Shown one piece after another: positions 26,556 to 34,784 of a stretch of 52,700 nt of DNA. The notes beneath the pieces are model-generated. The model did no database searches and had not been told where the DNA came from. It saw nothing but the letters and a program-made list of their open reading frames with translations. Positions within the stretch are counted from its first letter, which is position 1, and each line of letters begins with the position of its first letter. A program made the translations under genes and the position numbers. The stretch is from Spirochaetaceae bacterium UBA6243. Lineage in GTDB: Bacteria > Spirochaetota > Spirochaetia > Treponematales > Rectinemataceae. Where the stretch lies: the NCBI GenBank assembly GCA_002441395.1, contig DJVZ01000026.1, positions 1-52,700 of the forward strand, written 5' to 3'.

Positions 26556-27302
26556 TCACCAGTGGGTCAGGACTTCGCACCCCGAATCGGTGACCAGTAC
26601 CGTATGTTCAAAATGCGCGGAAAGCGAGCCATCCATCGTGACAACGGTCCAGTCATCATCGAGGACACGCACGTCACTTGTGCCAATATTTATCATAGGC
26701 TCGATGGCGAGCACCATGCCGGGCATGAGTCGCGGGTTCGGCCCCACCGAGACATAGTTTGGTATCTGCGGATCCTCGTGAATCTCGAGCCCTACACCAT
26801 GTCCGCAATATTGGCGCACGACTTTAAATCCATTCTTGGTCGCGTAAGAAAAAACCGCGCGAGAGATGTCGGAGATGCGCGCATGAGGCCCAACCCTTGC
26901 AATGGCAAGATTCAGACTCTCTCTGGTGACATTGAGCAATCTCTGTGCCTCGTCGCTTATTGTGCCGACAGGCAAGGTCATGGCGGCATCCGAAAAATAG
27001 CCATTCAGCTCGATACCGCTGTCTATCCCTACAATATCACCTTCTTTAAGCGGTCTGTCATCCGGAATCCCGTGGATAACGACTTCGTTTACGGAAACGC
27101 AGAGCGTGGCCGGAAAGCCTTCATATCCAAGAAATGCCGGTTTCCCACCATTTCTTATTATAAAATCATACGCGAATGTATCTAATTCTTCTGGTGTGAT
27201 GCCAGGCCTGACCAGAGGTCTCAACTCTTCATACATGTCAGAGAGCATCTGACACGAAGCCCGAATCCCCTCGATCTGTCTCTCATTTTTCACGCGTATC
27301 AT
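26556..27302 (-). CDS. map: Type I methionine aminopeptidase
   Basis: MetAP removes initiator methionine. The 248-residue protein has the metal-binding pattern: Asp in VGIDSGIELNGYFSDAAMT (two Asp ligands), His in GHGVGLEIHEDP, and Glu in LAIEPM and SAHFEHTVLV. ATG 27302 has GAGGGG four bases upstream, a better choice than the in-frame TTG at 27314. The start lies inside the end of nusB (20-nt overlap), which indicates coupling. Confidence 0.96.
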   Translation of the reverse strand: MIRVKNERQIEGIRASCQMLSDMYEELRPLVRPGITPEELDTFAYDFIIRNGGKPAFLGYEGFPATLCVSVNEVVIHGIPDDRPLKEGDIVGIDSGIELNGYFSDAAMTLPVGTISDEAQRLLNVTRESLNLAIARVGPHARISDISRAVFSYATKNGFKVVRQYCGHGVGLEIHEDPQIPNYVSVGPNPRLMPGMVLAIEPMINIGTSDVRVLDDDWTVVTMDGSLSAHFEHTVLVTDSGCEVLTHW

Positions 27303-27726
27303 GGGTCCCCTCAACTATATCTTTTCGTATTCCATCGAGTACACCATTGATAAACCGGTACGAATCCTCGCTGCCGTACTCTTTGGCAATCTCAATCGCT
27401 TCGTCGATACTGATTTGAGCAGGTATGTCTTTCTGATAGAAAATACTATAGGCTCCGACCCTCAGAATCGCCAAATCGACTTTTCTCAGCCTTTCAAAAG
27501 TCCAGTGCTCAAGATGCTTCTTTATCATCGAATCGATGACATCGATCTGCTCGATGGTTCCTGCAATCATCAATTTGGAAAAATCGAGGATATCGGTCTC
27601 ATAATGCTCCCTTTTATCCTCGTCAATCCACTCGAAGGACAAGAGGTCGGCGAGCGACTGTCCCGACATGTCCCACGCATAGAGTGCCTGCACTGCAAGA
27701 ATTCTTGCCTTTCTTCTCGATGCCAC
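27283..27726 (-). CDS. nusB: Transcription antitermination protein NusB
   Basis: NusB works with NusE in rRNA antitermination. The product (about 147 residues) has the N-terminal SRRKARILAVQALYAWDMSG, the WTFERLRKVDLAILRVGAYSI block, and SIDEAIEIAKEYGSEDSYRFINGVLDGI, all diagnostic. GTG 27726 has a GAGGAG Shine-Dalgarno at ideal spacing. GTG 27744, within the end of the upstream gene, is a weaker alternative. It lies between a foldase gene and map. Confidence 0.95.
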   Translation of the reverse strand: MASRRKARILAVQALYAWDMSGQSLADLLSFEWIDEDKREHYETDILDFSKLMIAGTIEQIDVIDSMIKKHLEHWTFERLRKVDLAILRVGAYSIFYQKDIPAQISIDEAIEIAKEYGSEDSYRFINGVLDGIRKDIVEGTHDTREK

Positions 27727-27737
27727 CGAGACACTCC

Positions 27738-28769
27738 TCACCACGTCAAATTTTCAGCATATACCTTGATAGTCGCTTCTTTGCGGAGGCTGTCGATCAA
27801 GTCGGCTTCCGTCTTGTTCAGGAAGGTCTGTTCTTTTTCCGAGGCAAGCTGCATTGCAAGAAACTCCTGCACCGTGAGATTTTGATTGCCGGGAACGGGG
27901 TCTGAAAGTGTGAGCTGTTTCTGGGCAATGAACTCGTTCACGCGGACAATTCTGAATCCTGTCGGAGTCTGAATCACTGGGGTAATCTCTCCGGTCTTTG
28001 CCTGGAAGGCCGCATTAAAGAATGCATCGCCAAATATGGATTTACTCTGCTGAGTCTTTTCGAGGTACAGAGAAGGAATCGCTTTATAGCCTGCCGACTC
28101 GCTTGCGCGAAGCACATATTCATCAAACTTGGAAGGATTTGCCTTGAGGGCGGTGGAAATCCCGTTCATGAGATCCTTTGCCTTCGCAATATCGGCATCG
28201 CTCTTGCCTTTCGTGTCTGCGTAAATCACACCTATGCGAATCGTATCGGGCCGCACAAGCGAAACTTTTGCCAAGTCATACGCCTTGAGAATCTCATCCG
28301 CTGTCGGCGCCTTGAGGACGGTTTTCATTTCATCCTGTTTTTGGGTTCGAACATACATCTCAAACAGCAGGCGCTGGCGCACATAGATTGCCGGATCGAC
28401 AAATACACCAGAGGCTCGAAGTGATTTTTCCAGATCAGCATCGGTCGCATTAGAACCCAGCTGGGATCTCAATTGAGCAACTGCGGCATTTACCTGAGCG
28501 TCGGAAACAGAGATTTTTTCTCGCTCACAGAACTGAAGAAACAGCATACTGTTGATTCTCGCATCGAGGACATCCTTGCGCTGGTCGACAGTCAGCTTTG
28601 CACCCGTGGCATTTTCAAGTCGATCAATATCGGCACGGAGCTGACGTACAGATATTACTTCTTGTCTTGTCAGTTTAAAAGTAGCTGCTGGTTTATCAAT
28701 GCTGGTCTGCGCAAAAAGAGGCATTGCAGCAAACGTAAACACCATCAGCCATGTTGTCATTTTCTTCAT
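27738..28769 (-). CDS. SurA/parvulin-like periplasmic foldase
   Basis: The product, about 343 residues from ATG 28769, begins with a signal peptide (MKKMTTWLMVFTFAAMPLFA). A SurA N-terminal-type helical domain follows (RADIDRLENATGAKLTVDQ, ARINSMLFLQFCEREKISVSDAQVNAA). The C-terminal half has the parvulin strand signature GEITPVIQTPTGFRIVRV. It is probably a periplasmic chaperone/peptidyl-prolyl isomerase for envelope proteins. The parvulin domain is divergent, so isomerase activity is uncertain. Its 3' end sits just upstream of nusB. Confidence 0.8.
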   Translation of the reverse strand: MKKMTTWLMVFTFAAMPLFAQTSIDKPAATFKLTRQEVISVRQLRADIDRLENATGAKLTVDQRKDVLDARINSMLFLQFCEREKISVSDAQVNAAVAQLRSQLGSNATDADLEKSLRASGVFVDPAIYVRQRLLFEMYVRTQKQDEMKTVLKAPTADEILKAYDLAKVSLVRPDTIRIGVIYADTKGKSDADIAKAKDLMNGISTALKANPSKFDEYVLRASESAGYKAIPSLYLEKTQQSKSIFGDAFFNAAFQAKTGEITPVIQTPTGFRIVRVNEFIAQKQLTLSDPVPGNQNLTVQEFLAMQLASEKEQTFLNKTEADLIDSLRKEATIKVYAENLTW

Positions 28770-28826
28770 ACTATTGTGCTCTCTTCCCATTCAAAATTTT
28801 TTTACGTATACCCAAGGAGGTCCTAT

Positions 28827-29684
28827 TCATGAAACTCTGTTTTCCGCGACCGACTGGTCGCGGGCATGCTCAACCTTTGTACGCAACGCCGCAAAGCCAG
28901 CAAGCTTTGGATAAATCTGGGATATCTGCTGAAGCACCTCAAAAGCCGCCTCTGCATCTCCCCGATGAAGGAGCATCTCGACTTTCTTGCGCAGGTATTG
29001 AGCTGTTTCACGAGGGGCTATCTCCAGTTTAATCGCTTCATCAAGCCTGTCAAGATAATCTTCTTCATCAATTCTTCCAGGAAGTTTCTGCAGAATGAGG
29101 AATCTGAATTTTAAGGCAACCACATCAAAATAATAACGGAACCATGGTTTTTCAAGTTCCATTTTTATGATCTTCTTGTAGATCTGATATGCCTTGATAT
29201 ATTTTCCTCTTTTTTCATATTCCTCGGCAATGCAGTATTCCGAATCCATGGCTTCACCGCGGTCGAGCCATCGCTCCAGTCTGAAATCAGGGAAAGCCTT
29301 GCTTCGTTCATAGATTGCCAAGGCTTCTTCGTCGAGATCGTGGAGCAAATCATAGACAATCAATTTTGCCTGACTCTCAGGATCATCAGAGCGCTGCTTA
29401 AGAAATTCGCGATAATCGAATCCTTTGTTTTCTTTCTCCCGTCGCCGGAGCTCTCGATCGTAGGCCCTTCGCTTCTCTGCGTCAGAAAGTATTTTATATG
29501 CTTCAAGGACGAGCCTCATTGCCGATTCGCGAATTGTTGCCGGGGATTCTCTAGCCTCCGTGTTTTCCGTTGAATAATGCATATCAGGATGAAAGCGCTT
29601 TGCCTGTTTACGAAATGCACTTTTTATATCCTGCGGACTCGAATCTGGATGCACCCCCAGAATTTCGTAGTAATCTTTCATCAT
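28827..29684 (-). CDS. DnaJ-domain protein
   Basis: The 285-residue protein has an N-terminal J domain (about 3-75) with YYEILGVHPDSSPQDIKSAFR and the HPD tripeptide at residues 32-34, needed to stimulate a DnaK ATPase. The zinc-finger and substrate-binding domains of DnaJ itself are absent. The remaining two thirds are helical and TPR-like, so this is a specialised co-chaperone. Two consecutive ATG codons lie at the start, abutting the TGA of the upstream gene. Confidence 0.88.
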   Translation of the reverse strand: MMKDYYEILGVHPDSSPQDIKSAFRKQAKRFHPDMHYSTENTEARESPATIRESAMRLVLEAYKILSDAEKRRAYDRELRRREKENKGFDYREFLKQRSDDPESQAKLIVYDLLHDLDEEALAIYERSKAFPDFRLERWLDRGEAMDSEYCIAEEYEKRGKYIKAYQIYKKIIKMELEKPWFRYYFDVVALKFRFLILQKLPGRIDEEDYLDRLDEAIKLEIAPRETAQYLRKKVEMLLHRGDAEAAFEVLQQISQIYPKLAGFAALRTKVEHARDQSVAENRVS

Positions 29685-30083
29685 TCACCCACGTTTCAAT
29701 GGCGCATCCCGTGCAATCTGCACAGCAGCATTTGCATCAGAAAAGATTTCGCCTTCAACAACGATCAATCCTTCGTGTTCGAGCGCTCCCATAAATTTTC
29801 TGAGTGTATATCCCGCTCTCAGTCCGCTCTTGCGCACCATTGCCAGACATCGTTTCCCGATGAGTCCGTCCTGTCTGGCAAGCTTTTGAGGGACAAAGGT
29901 CAGAAGTCCCCCCAACATGCCTTTTGATTCCGTCATAAAAACAAGAAAATCATAGGCGCCTAAACCGTACGGCGAATCAGACACAAGCACGGCATCATGT
30001 CCAAGCCCTGCAAGAGAATGGCGCACAGCTTCTGCCATCCGGGAAAGTTCTTTAGACCCCAGGGCACTTATTCCAATTCGCAT
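29685..30083 (-). CDS. Conserved-looking hypothetical protein
   Basis: A 132-residue soluble protein. The N-terminus MRIGISALGSKELSRMAEAV and the later YDFLVFMTESKGMLGG suggest an alpha/beta sheet fold, but I do not recognise a family. A conserved-looking block LIGKRCLAMVRKSGLRAGYTLRKFM follows. It abuts the DnaJ-domain gene downstream (TGA-ATG), so the two are probably co-expressed. A weak AAGGA lies about 15 bases upstream of ATG 30083. Confidence 0.7.
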   Translation of the reverse strand: MRIGISALGSKELSRMAEAVRHSLAGLGHDAVLVSDSPYGLGAYDFLVFMTESKGMLGGLLTFVPQKLARQDGLIGKRCLAMVRKSGLRAGYTLRKFMGALEHEGLIVVEGEIFSDANAAVQIARDAPLKRG

Positions 30084-30156
30084 AATAAATAAAAAACATC
30101 CTTAAAGAGTGGTCGGTTACATGGTAAAAGCATCTTGCACAACCGTATAACCTATA

Positions 30157-30200
30157 GAATAAAGGCACGGAATCGGAACAGAACGCCCCGCTTCCGTGCC
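30157..30200 (-). terminator. Intrinsic terminator downstream of secG
   Basis: Stem GGCACGGAA / TTCCGTGCC (30164-30172 with 30192-30200), extended by CGG/CCG across a mismatch, followed on the minus strand by TTTATTC. It sits about 40 bases beyond the secG stop. Confidence 0.7.
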
Positions 30201-30241
30201 TTACTTCACCTACTGAAATTTGAAAATGCGCTCGACTGACA

Positions 30242-30637
30242 CTATTTGGTCGCCGGTGCAGAGGGCTGTTCTGTCTGAGGCGCTTGACTCTGCGGCGCAG
30301 TTTGATCCTGGGCAGGTTGATTGCCCTCTCCTCCGTTGTTCCACCACTCGTCCGTTGCGGTCTGTGCCGAATTCTGCTCAACCGCTTTCTGAACGTTCCC
30401 TGTGGGAGACTTATTCACCACGGCAAGTGCAAACGCGGTGACAAAGAACAGCGTACCTAAAACATACGTGATGCGGACCACAACATTTGATGATCTAGAG
30501 CCGAAAGCACTCTGTGAGCCGCTTGCAAAAATCCCCCCGATGGAATCAGAATCTTCGTCTTGAATAATCACAAGGAAAATAAGCAAAAGGCACACAATTA
30601 TAAACACGACAAGAAGCAATACGCCGAAGAACCCCAT
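30242..30637 (-). CDS. secG: Preprotein translocase subunit SecG
   Basis: SecG is a small membrane subunit of the SecYEG translocon. From ATG 30637 the 131-residue product has two hydrophobic segments (about 4-26 and 55-77), joined by the typical loop EDSDSIGGIFASGSQSAFGS. The C-terminal tail is a long Gln/Pro/Ala-rich extension beyond the usual ~75-110 residues. Longer in-frame starts exist upstream, but only ATG 30637 has a GGAG Shine-Dalgarno. Confidence 0.9.
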   Translation of the reverse strand: MGFFGVLLLVVFIIVCLLLIFLVIIQDEDSDSIGGIFASGSQSAFGSRSSNVVVRITYVLGTLFFVTAFALAVVNKSPTGNVQKAVEQNSAQTATDEWWNNGGEGNQPAQDQTAPQSQAPQTEQPSAPATK

Positions 30638-30755
30638 TCTCTTACTCCAATTGGAAGTCCATTGAATTGCAACAGCCATGCCTTTTATAGACACGGAAAT
30701 GCTATTCGGAGAGCTATAGTACCGCAAAGTCCACTATAAAGCAATACCTCAATGA

Positions 30756-31505
30756 TTACCGAAATTTGGCGATAGGTACAAATGTGTCTGCCTTCAGGCT
30801 CGCTCCACCTACAAGCGCACCATTGATATTTTGTTTTGCCATCAGGGCAGCGGCATTCTCTGGTTTCACAGAACCGCCATATTGAATCAAAATTTGTTTG
30901 GCGGCTTCCTGTCCATAAAGTGTTGCAATAACCTTGCGGCAGAATGCATGCACCGCATCGGCATCTTCCGGGGTTGCGGTCTTGCCAGTGCCAATCGCCC
31001 AGACCGGCTCATAGGCAACTGTCACTTCAGTCAAAGCGGAAGGTTCGACTCCCTGCAGACCTTCAGCCAGCTGCCTGCGAATCACTGTTTCGAGCACACC
31101 TTGCTCGCGCTCTCTAAGTGTTTCACCAACACAGAGAATAACCTCCAGCCTGTGCTTGAGGGCAAGTTTGACTTTAGTATTGATGAGTGCATCGGTCTCG
31201 CCATATGTATGCCTGCGTTCGGAATGCCCCAGAATAACGACGCGAACTCCAAGGTCTTTCAGCATGAGCACCGATACTTCACCTGTATGCGCCCCACTCT
31301 CTTCAGGGCCCATGTTCTGGGCACCGAGAAGGATATTTGTGCCTCTTATGACCTCAGCAACCGCCTGAAGCGCAGTAAAGGGCGGCGCTATCATGAGCTT
31401 CTCACTGCAATCTGAGAGTTTGTCCTTGAGTTCCGAAGCGAGCGAGACGGCTTCAGGGATAGTCTTGTACATCTTCCAATTGCCGGCAATAAAATAACGT
31501 TTCAT
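30756..31505 (-). CDS. tpiA: Triosephosphate isomerase
   Basis: TpiA interconverts dihydroxyacetone phosphate and glyceraldehyde 3-phosphate. The 249-residue protein has AGNWKMYKT at the N-terminus (active Asn/Lys), the ILGHSERR block (catalytic His), AYEPVWAIGTGKTA (catalytic Glu) and the phosphate loop GGSVKPEN. ATG 31505 follows AGGAGAAAGAGG. It is normal in length. It is upstream of secG, with about 118 bases between. Confidence 0.98.
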   Translation of the reverse strand: MKRYFIAGNWKMYKTIPEAVSLASELKDKLSDCSEKLMIAPPFTALQAVAEVIRGTNILLGAQNMGPEESGAHTGEVSVLMLKDLGVRVVILGHSERRHTYGETDALINTKVKLALKHRLEVILCVGETLREREQGVLETVIRRQLAEGLQGVEPSALTEVTVAYEPVWAIGTGKTATPEDADAVHAFCRKVIATLYGQEAAKQILIQYGGSVKPENAAALMAKQNINGALVGGASLKADTFVPIAKFR

Positions 31506-31538
31506 CCTCTTTCTCCTAAATCTAAATACAATCTCCCG

Positions 31539-31594
31539 ACTAGAAAAAACAGCCCTCAAACGCCTTGCATACTACCCTCATCGATTTTTCTAGT
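31539..31594. repeat. Inverted repeat at the tpiA promoter
   Basis: Perfect 10-bp arms ACTAGAAAAA (31539-31548) and TTTTTCTAGT (31585-31594), separated by 36 bases. The promoter-distal arm overlaps the tpiA -35 box and the other lies in the leader. It may be a pair of protein-binding half-sites. Confidence 0.4.
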
Positions 31595-31597
31595 AAA
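31569..31597 (-). promoter_or_regulatory. Promoter of tpiA
   Basis: On the minus strand TTTACT (31592-31597), 17-base spacer, TAGTAT (31569-31574). The leader to ATG 31505 is about 57 nt and includes AGGAG. Confidence 0.5.
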
Positions 31598-31642
31598 GCT
31601 CCTTGGCGAAGAAATGGGACTTTTCTTTCAGCAACTTCGGGA

Positions 31643-32377
31643 TTATGAGTATACATCGCCAGCTTGTCTCTTGTCCTCGCAGCCACTTTTCATGTTCGCA
31701 ATGACTTCTTCCAGCGCCGCTACTCTTGCTGTCAATTCATGTACCCTTTGTCCAAGCACATCGGGAATTCGCTCATGGTGAAGGTCGGGCTCATCGGAAG
31801 CCGTGTGGGGGATGTGCCGGTGCACTATTTGACCCGGTATTCCAACAACAACAGAATTAGGTGGTACATTTTTTACAACCACTGCATTCGCGCCAATGCG
31901 TGAATCGGAGCCTATGCTGATGTCTCCCAGAATCTTTGCGCCCGCTCCTATGGTGACTCTGTCTCCTATCGTGGGATGGCGCTTTTTTCTTTCAAGGGAT
32001 GTCCCCCCCAGGGTGACTCCATGGTAGAGCGTCACATCATCGCCGATTTCCGCGGTTTCGCCGATGACAACTCCCATGCCATGGTCGATAAAAAGCCGCT
32101 GGCCAATTTTTGCGGCGGGGTGAATTTCGATGCCCGTAAGCCGCCTGGCCGCATTTGAAATGAGCCGCGCGAGCAGTTTGGAGCCATGATGCCACAAAAA
32201 ATATGCGATTCTGTGCATCCAGAGTGCATGAAGTCCCGGATAGGCAAGAATCACCTCGATTTTTGTTCTGGCAGCGGGGTCGCGATGCAACACGGCTTCT
32301 ATGTCAGAGCCTCGCTCATTATTGTACGCGCTCCGATTTTTCGGATTGTTCTCTTTCATCTTCATTTTCATCTTCAT
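31643..32377 (-). CDS. cysE: Serine O-acetyltransferase CysE
   Basis: CysE acetylates serine in cysteine biosynthesis. The 244-residue left-handed beta-helix enzyme has AAKIGQRLFIDHGMGVVIGETAEIGDDV, with the catalytic His/Asp region, and VTLGGTSLERKKRHPTIGD. Its length is typical of short CysE proteins. The N-terminus is MKMKMKMKE, encoded by two copies of a 12-base unit, so four in-frame ATGs compete. It lies 30 bases downstream of cysK, forming a cysK-cysE operon. Confidence 0.95.
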   Translation of the reverse strand: MKMKMKMKENNPKNRSAYNNERGSDIEAVLHRDPAARTKIEVILAYPGLHALWMHRIAYFLWHHGSKLLARLISNAARRLTGIEIHPAAKIGQRLFIDHGMGVVIGETAEIGDDVTLYHGVTLGGTSLERKKRHPTIGDRVTIGAGAKILGDISIGSDSRIGANAVVVKNVPPNSVVVGIPGQIVHRHIPHTASDEPDLHHERIPDVLGQRVHELTARVAALEEVIANMKSGCEDKRQAGDVYS

Positions 32378-32407
32378 TAGAAATCCCCATATCCGGAATG
32401 GCCGGCA

Positions 32408-33346
32408 TTATCCGGCTATCAGATCCGAAAACAACGGCGTTGAGAGGTAGCGTTCTCCACTCGATGCCACAATTCCGACAATCAGCTTGCCCTTATTTTC
32501 TTTAAGAGAAGCTAGCTTTATCGCCGCATGAATGACCGCGCCCGAAGAGATGCCGACGAGCAAGCCTTCTTCTTTGGCTGTGCGCCTGGCCATGGAATAT
32601 GCCTCTTCATCGCTCACCCGAATTATTTCGTCATAGATCGCCGTATTCAGAATTGAGGGTATAAAACCAGCCCCGATTCCCATGATGCCATGCGGCCCGG
32701 CTGTACCGCCCGAAAGCACTGGAGACCCTGCAGGCTCTACCGCAATGATCCGCACCGCCGGTTTTTTTTCTTTCAGGACCTCACCCACTCCCGTAAGGGT
32801 TCCTCCGGTTCCGACGCCAGCAATGAAAATGTCGAGGCCATAATCGGTATCTTCGAGAATTTCCATCGCGGTACTCGTTCTGTGAGCCTGCGGATTTGCG
32901 GGGTTTTCGAATTGCATGGGCATGAAATATTCGTCTGGCTTTGTCGACAGCAACCGTTTTGCCTCGGCGATTGCACCTGACATGCCTTGGCTCTTTGGGG
33001 TAAGAATGAGTTCCGCACCATAAGCTTTCAGAATCGCCCGGCGCTCCAGCGACATCGACTCCGGCATGACGATGACGCACTTGTATCCCCGTGCCGCGGC
33101 GATCATGGCCAGCGATATCCCCGTGTTGCCGCTCGTAGGCTCCAGGATGGCCATGCCGGGGCGCAACAGCCCGCCTCGCTCTGCTTCAAGCAGCATGGCA
33201 AGCGCCGGCCGGTCTTTGACCGAATGCCCTGGATTCTGGAATTCCAGCTTGACTGCAATTTTTGCGGGCAAGCTCGTACCAATCTTGTTGAGATATATCA
33301 TCGGAGTATTGCCGATGAGCTCTGTAATATTTTCATAGATACGCAA
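32408..33346 (-). CDS. cysK: Cysteine synthase A (O-acetylserine sulfhydrylase), TTG start
   Basis: CysK makes cysteine from O-acetylserine and sulfide using PLP. The 312-residue protein has the PLP Lys in HSVKDRPA (K44), the substrate loop TSGNTG, the PLP-phosphate loop GVGTGGT, and ISSGAVIHAA. Codon one is TTG, placed seven bases after an AAAGGAG Shine-Dalgarno; there is no in-frame ATG nearby. The upstream region has an operator-like inverted repeat and a -10 box with a poor -35, suggesting regulated expression. It is followed by cysE. Confidence 0.96.
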   Translation of the reverse strand: MRIYENITELIGNTPMIYLNKIGTSLPAKIAVKLEFQNPGHSVKDRPALAMLLEAERGGLLRPGMAILEPTSGNTGISLAMIAAARGYKCVIVMPESMSLERRAILKAYGAELILTPKSQGMSGAIAEAKRLLSTKPDEYFMPMQFENPANPQAHRTSTAMEILEDTDYGLDIFIAGVGTGGTLTGVGEVLKEKKPAVRIIAVEPAGSPVLSGGTAGPHGIMGIGAGFIPSILNTAIYDEIIRVSDEEAYSMARRTAKEEGLLVGISSGAVIHAAIKLASLKENKGKLIVGIVASSGERYLSTPLFSDLIAG

Positions 33347-33350
33347 TTTT

Positions 33351-33396
33351 TGACTCCTTTAGTCAATTATATACAAATATATACAATTCATTGACT
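33351..33396. promoter_or_regulatory. Operator-like repeats and -10 box upstream of cysK
   Basis: AGTCAAT (33361-33367) and ATTGACT (33390-33396) form an inverted repeat. A further TGACT (33351-33355) pairs with AGTCA around the Shine-Dalgarno. On the minus strand a perfect TATAAT lies at 33366-33371, but no good -35 box is found at 16-18 bases; instead the distal repeat arm occupies that position. Confidence 0.5.
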
Positions 33397-33446
33397 TTTG
33401 GGCCAGTCTTCTGGCTAAAGCGTGACTGTCTCAAAAAAGCCAATCC

Positions 33447-33479
33447 AATAAAAAAGCGGCCGCCCTTTCGGGCAGCCGC
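33447..33479 (-). terminator. Intrinsic terminator of the gap-pgk operon
   Basis: Stem of ten base pairs (one G-U) with a GAAA tetraloop (33456-33479), followed on the minus strand by TTTTTTATT. It lies 25 bases beyond the pgk stop. Confidence 0.85.
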
Positions 33480-33503
33480 ACACTGCTCAGTCGAAAGGGA
33501 GGC

Positions 33504-34763
33504 CTATTTCTGCTCGAGACATGCGATGCCGGGGAGTTCTTTGCCTTCGAGATACTCAAGCGAAGCGCCTCCTCCTGTCGAGACATGGCTCATTTTGGCA
33601 GCCAGACCAAATTTGTTGACAGCCGCAACAGAGTCTCCTCCTCCCACCACAGTGAGCGCGCCTCTGCCCGTGGCATCTGCGACCAGCTTGGCAACCTGCT
33701 CTGTCCCTTTTGCAAACGCGTCGAACTCAAACACTCCCACAGGGCCATTCCACAGCACGCTCTTTGCGGTGGAGATCACTTTCGCGTAGAGCCTGAGTGT
33801 TTTCGGACCGACATCGAGGCCCATGAGGCCATCGGGCACTGCCCGGGAATCGACAGCGACGGGAGTCGCATCGGGAGCAAAGCGGTCGGCGGCAATATGA
33901 TCGACAGGGAGCACAATCTCAACGCCCTGTGCTTTCGCGTGATCGAGAAGCTGCCTGGCGGTATCCAGAAAATCGTCTTCCACCATGCTCTTGCCCACAG
34001 GAACACCCTGTGCCTTGAGGAAGGTATACGCCATTCCTCCTCCGATCATCAGCGCGGAAGTATTTTTAAGAAGATTCTCAAGCACAGCAATTTTTGATGA
34101 GACCTTTGCGCCACCGATAATTGCAACCATCGGCTTCGGCGGATTATGGAGCATCGGCTCGAGATTGGCCACTTCCTTTTCCATGAGGAAGCCGCCGACG
34201 CGCACCGCCATGAATTTCGCGATGGTCGCGGTACTCGCATGTGCCCGGTGGGCGGTGCCAAAGGCATCGTCGACATAGACCTCACCATAGGACGCCAGTT
34301 CGCGCGCAAGCACTTCCTGGACGGCCGGCTCTTTGGCGGTCTCTTCTTTGTGGAACCTGGTGTTTTCCAGCATCGCCACATATCCGTAGGGAAGGGCGTC
34401 TATCGCCGCTTTCTGCCCGAAACATGAAGGCAAAAAGGCAACTTCCCTGCCGAGCAGTTTCGAAAGGTATTCCGCCACTGGTTTCATGCGGTGCTTGCCA
34501 TCGAGGTAGGCCTTGAGGTCAAAGGGTTTTCCTTCCTTTTCGGCCTTCTCTTTGGCTTTGGCCGCATCCTTGTCCGGATCACCGAGATGCGACATGAGCA
34601 CAAGGCTTCTCGGTTTCTGGTCCAGGATATATTTGATGGTCGGCAATGCTGCGACGATACGCGTATCGTCCTGTACTTTGCCGTCTTTCATCGGCACATT
34701 GAAATCGACCCGCATGATAATCCGCTTGCCAGTGAGCGAAACATCACGGACAGTTTTAATCAT
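33504..34763 (-). CDS. pgk: Phosphoglycerate kinase
   Basis: Pgk makes ATP from 1,3-bisphosphoglycerate in glycolysis. The 419-residue protein has RVDFNVPMKDG, SHLGDPD, the LENTRFHKEE block, VDDAFGTAHRAHAS, the IIGGAKVSSKI motif and VVGGGDSVAAVNKFG. ATG 34763 follows GGAG at six bases; an adjoining GTG could start one codon earlier. It lies 21 bases downstream of gap. A short Ala/Lys-rich insert (DKDAAKAKEKAEKEGKPFD) lies near residues 65-84. Confidence 0.98.
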   Translation of the reverse strand: MIKTVRDVSLTGKRIIMRVDFNVPMKDGKVQDDTRIVAALPTIKYILDQKPRSLVLMSHLGDPDKDAAKAKEKAEKEGKPFDLKAYLDGKHRMKPVAEYLSKLLGREVAFLPSCFGQKAAIDALPYGYVAMLENTRFHKEETAKEPAVQEVLARELASYGEVYVDDAFGTAHRAHASTATIAKFMAVRVGGFLMEKEVANLEPMLHNPPKPMVAIIGGAKVSSKIAVLENLLKNTSALMIGGGMAYTFLKAQGVPVGKSMVEDDFLDTARQLLDHAKAQGVEIVLPVDHIAADRFAPDATPVAVDSRAVPDGLMGLDVGPKTLRLYAKVISTAKSVLWNGPVGVFEFDAFAKGTEQVAKLVADATGRGALTVVGGGDSVAAVNKFGLAAKMSHVSTGGGASLEYLEGKELPGIACLEQK

Positions 34764-34784
34764 CACAGTCTCCTTGTGGGAGTC

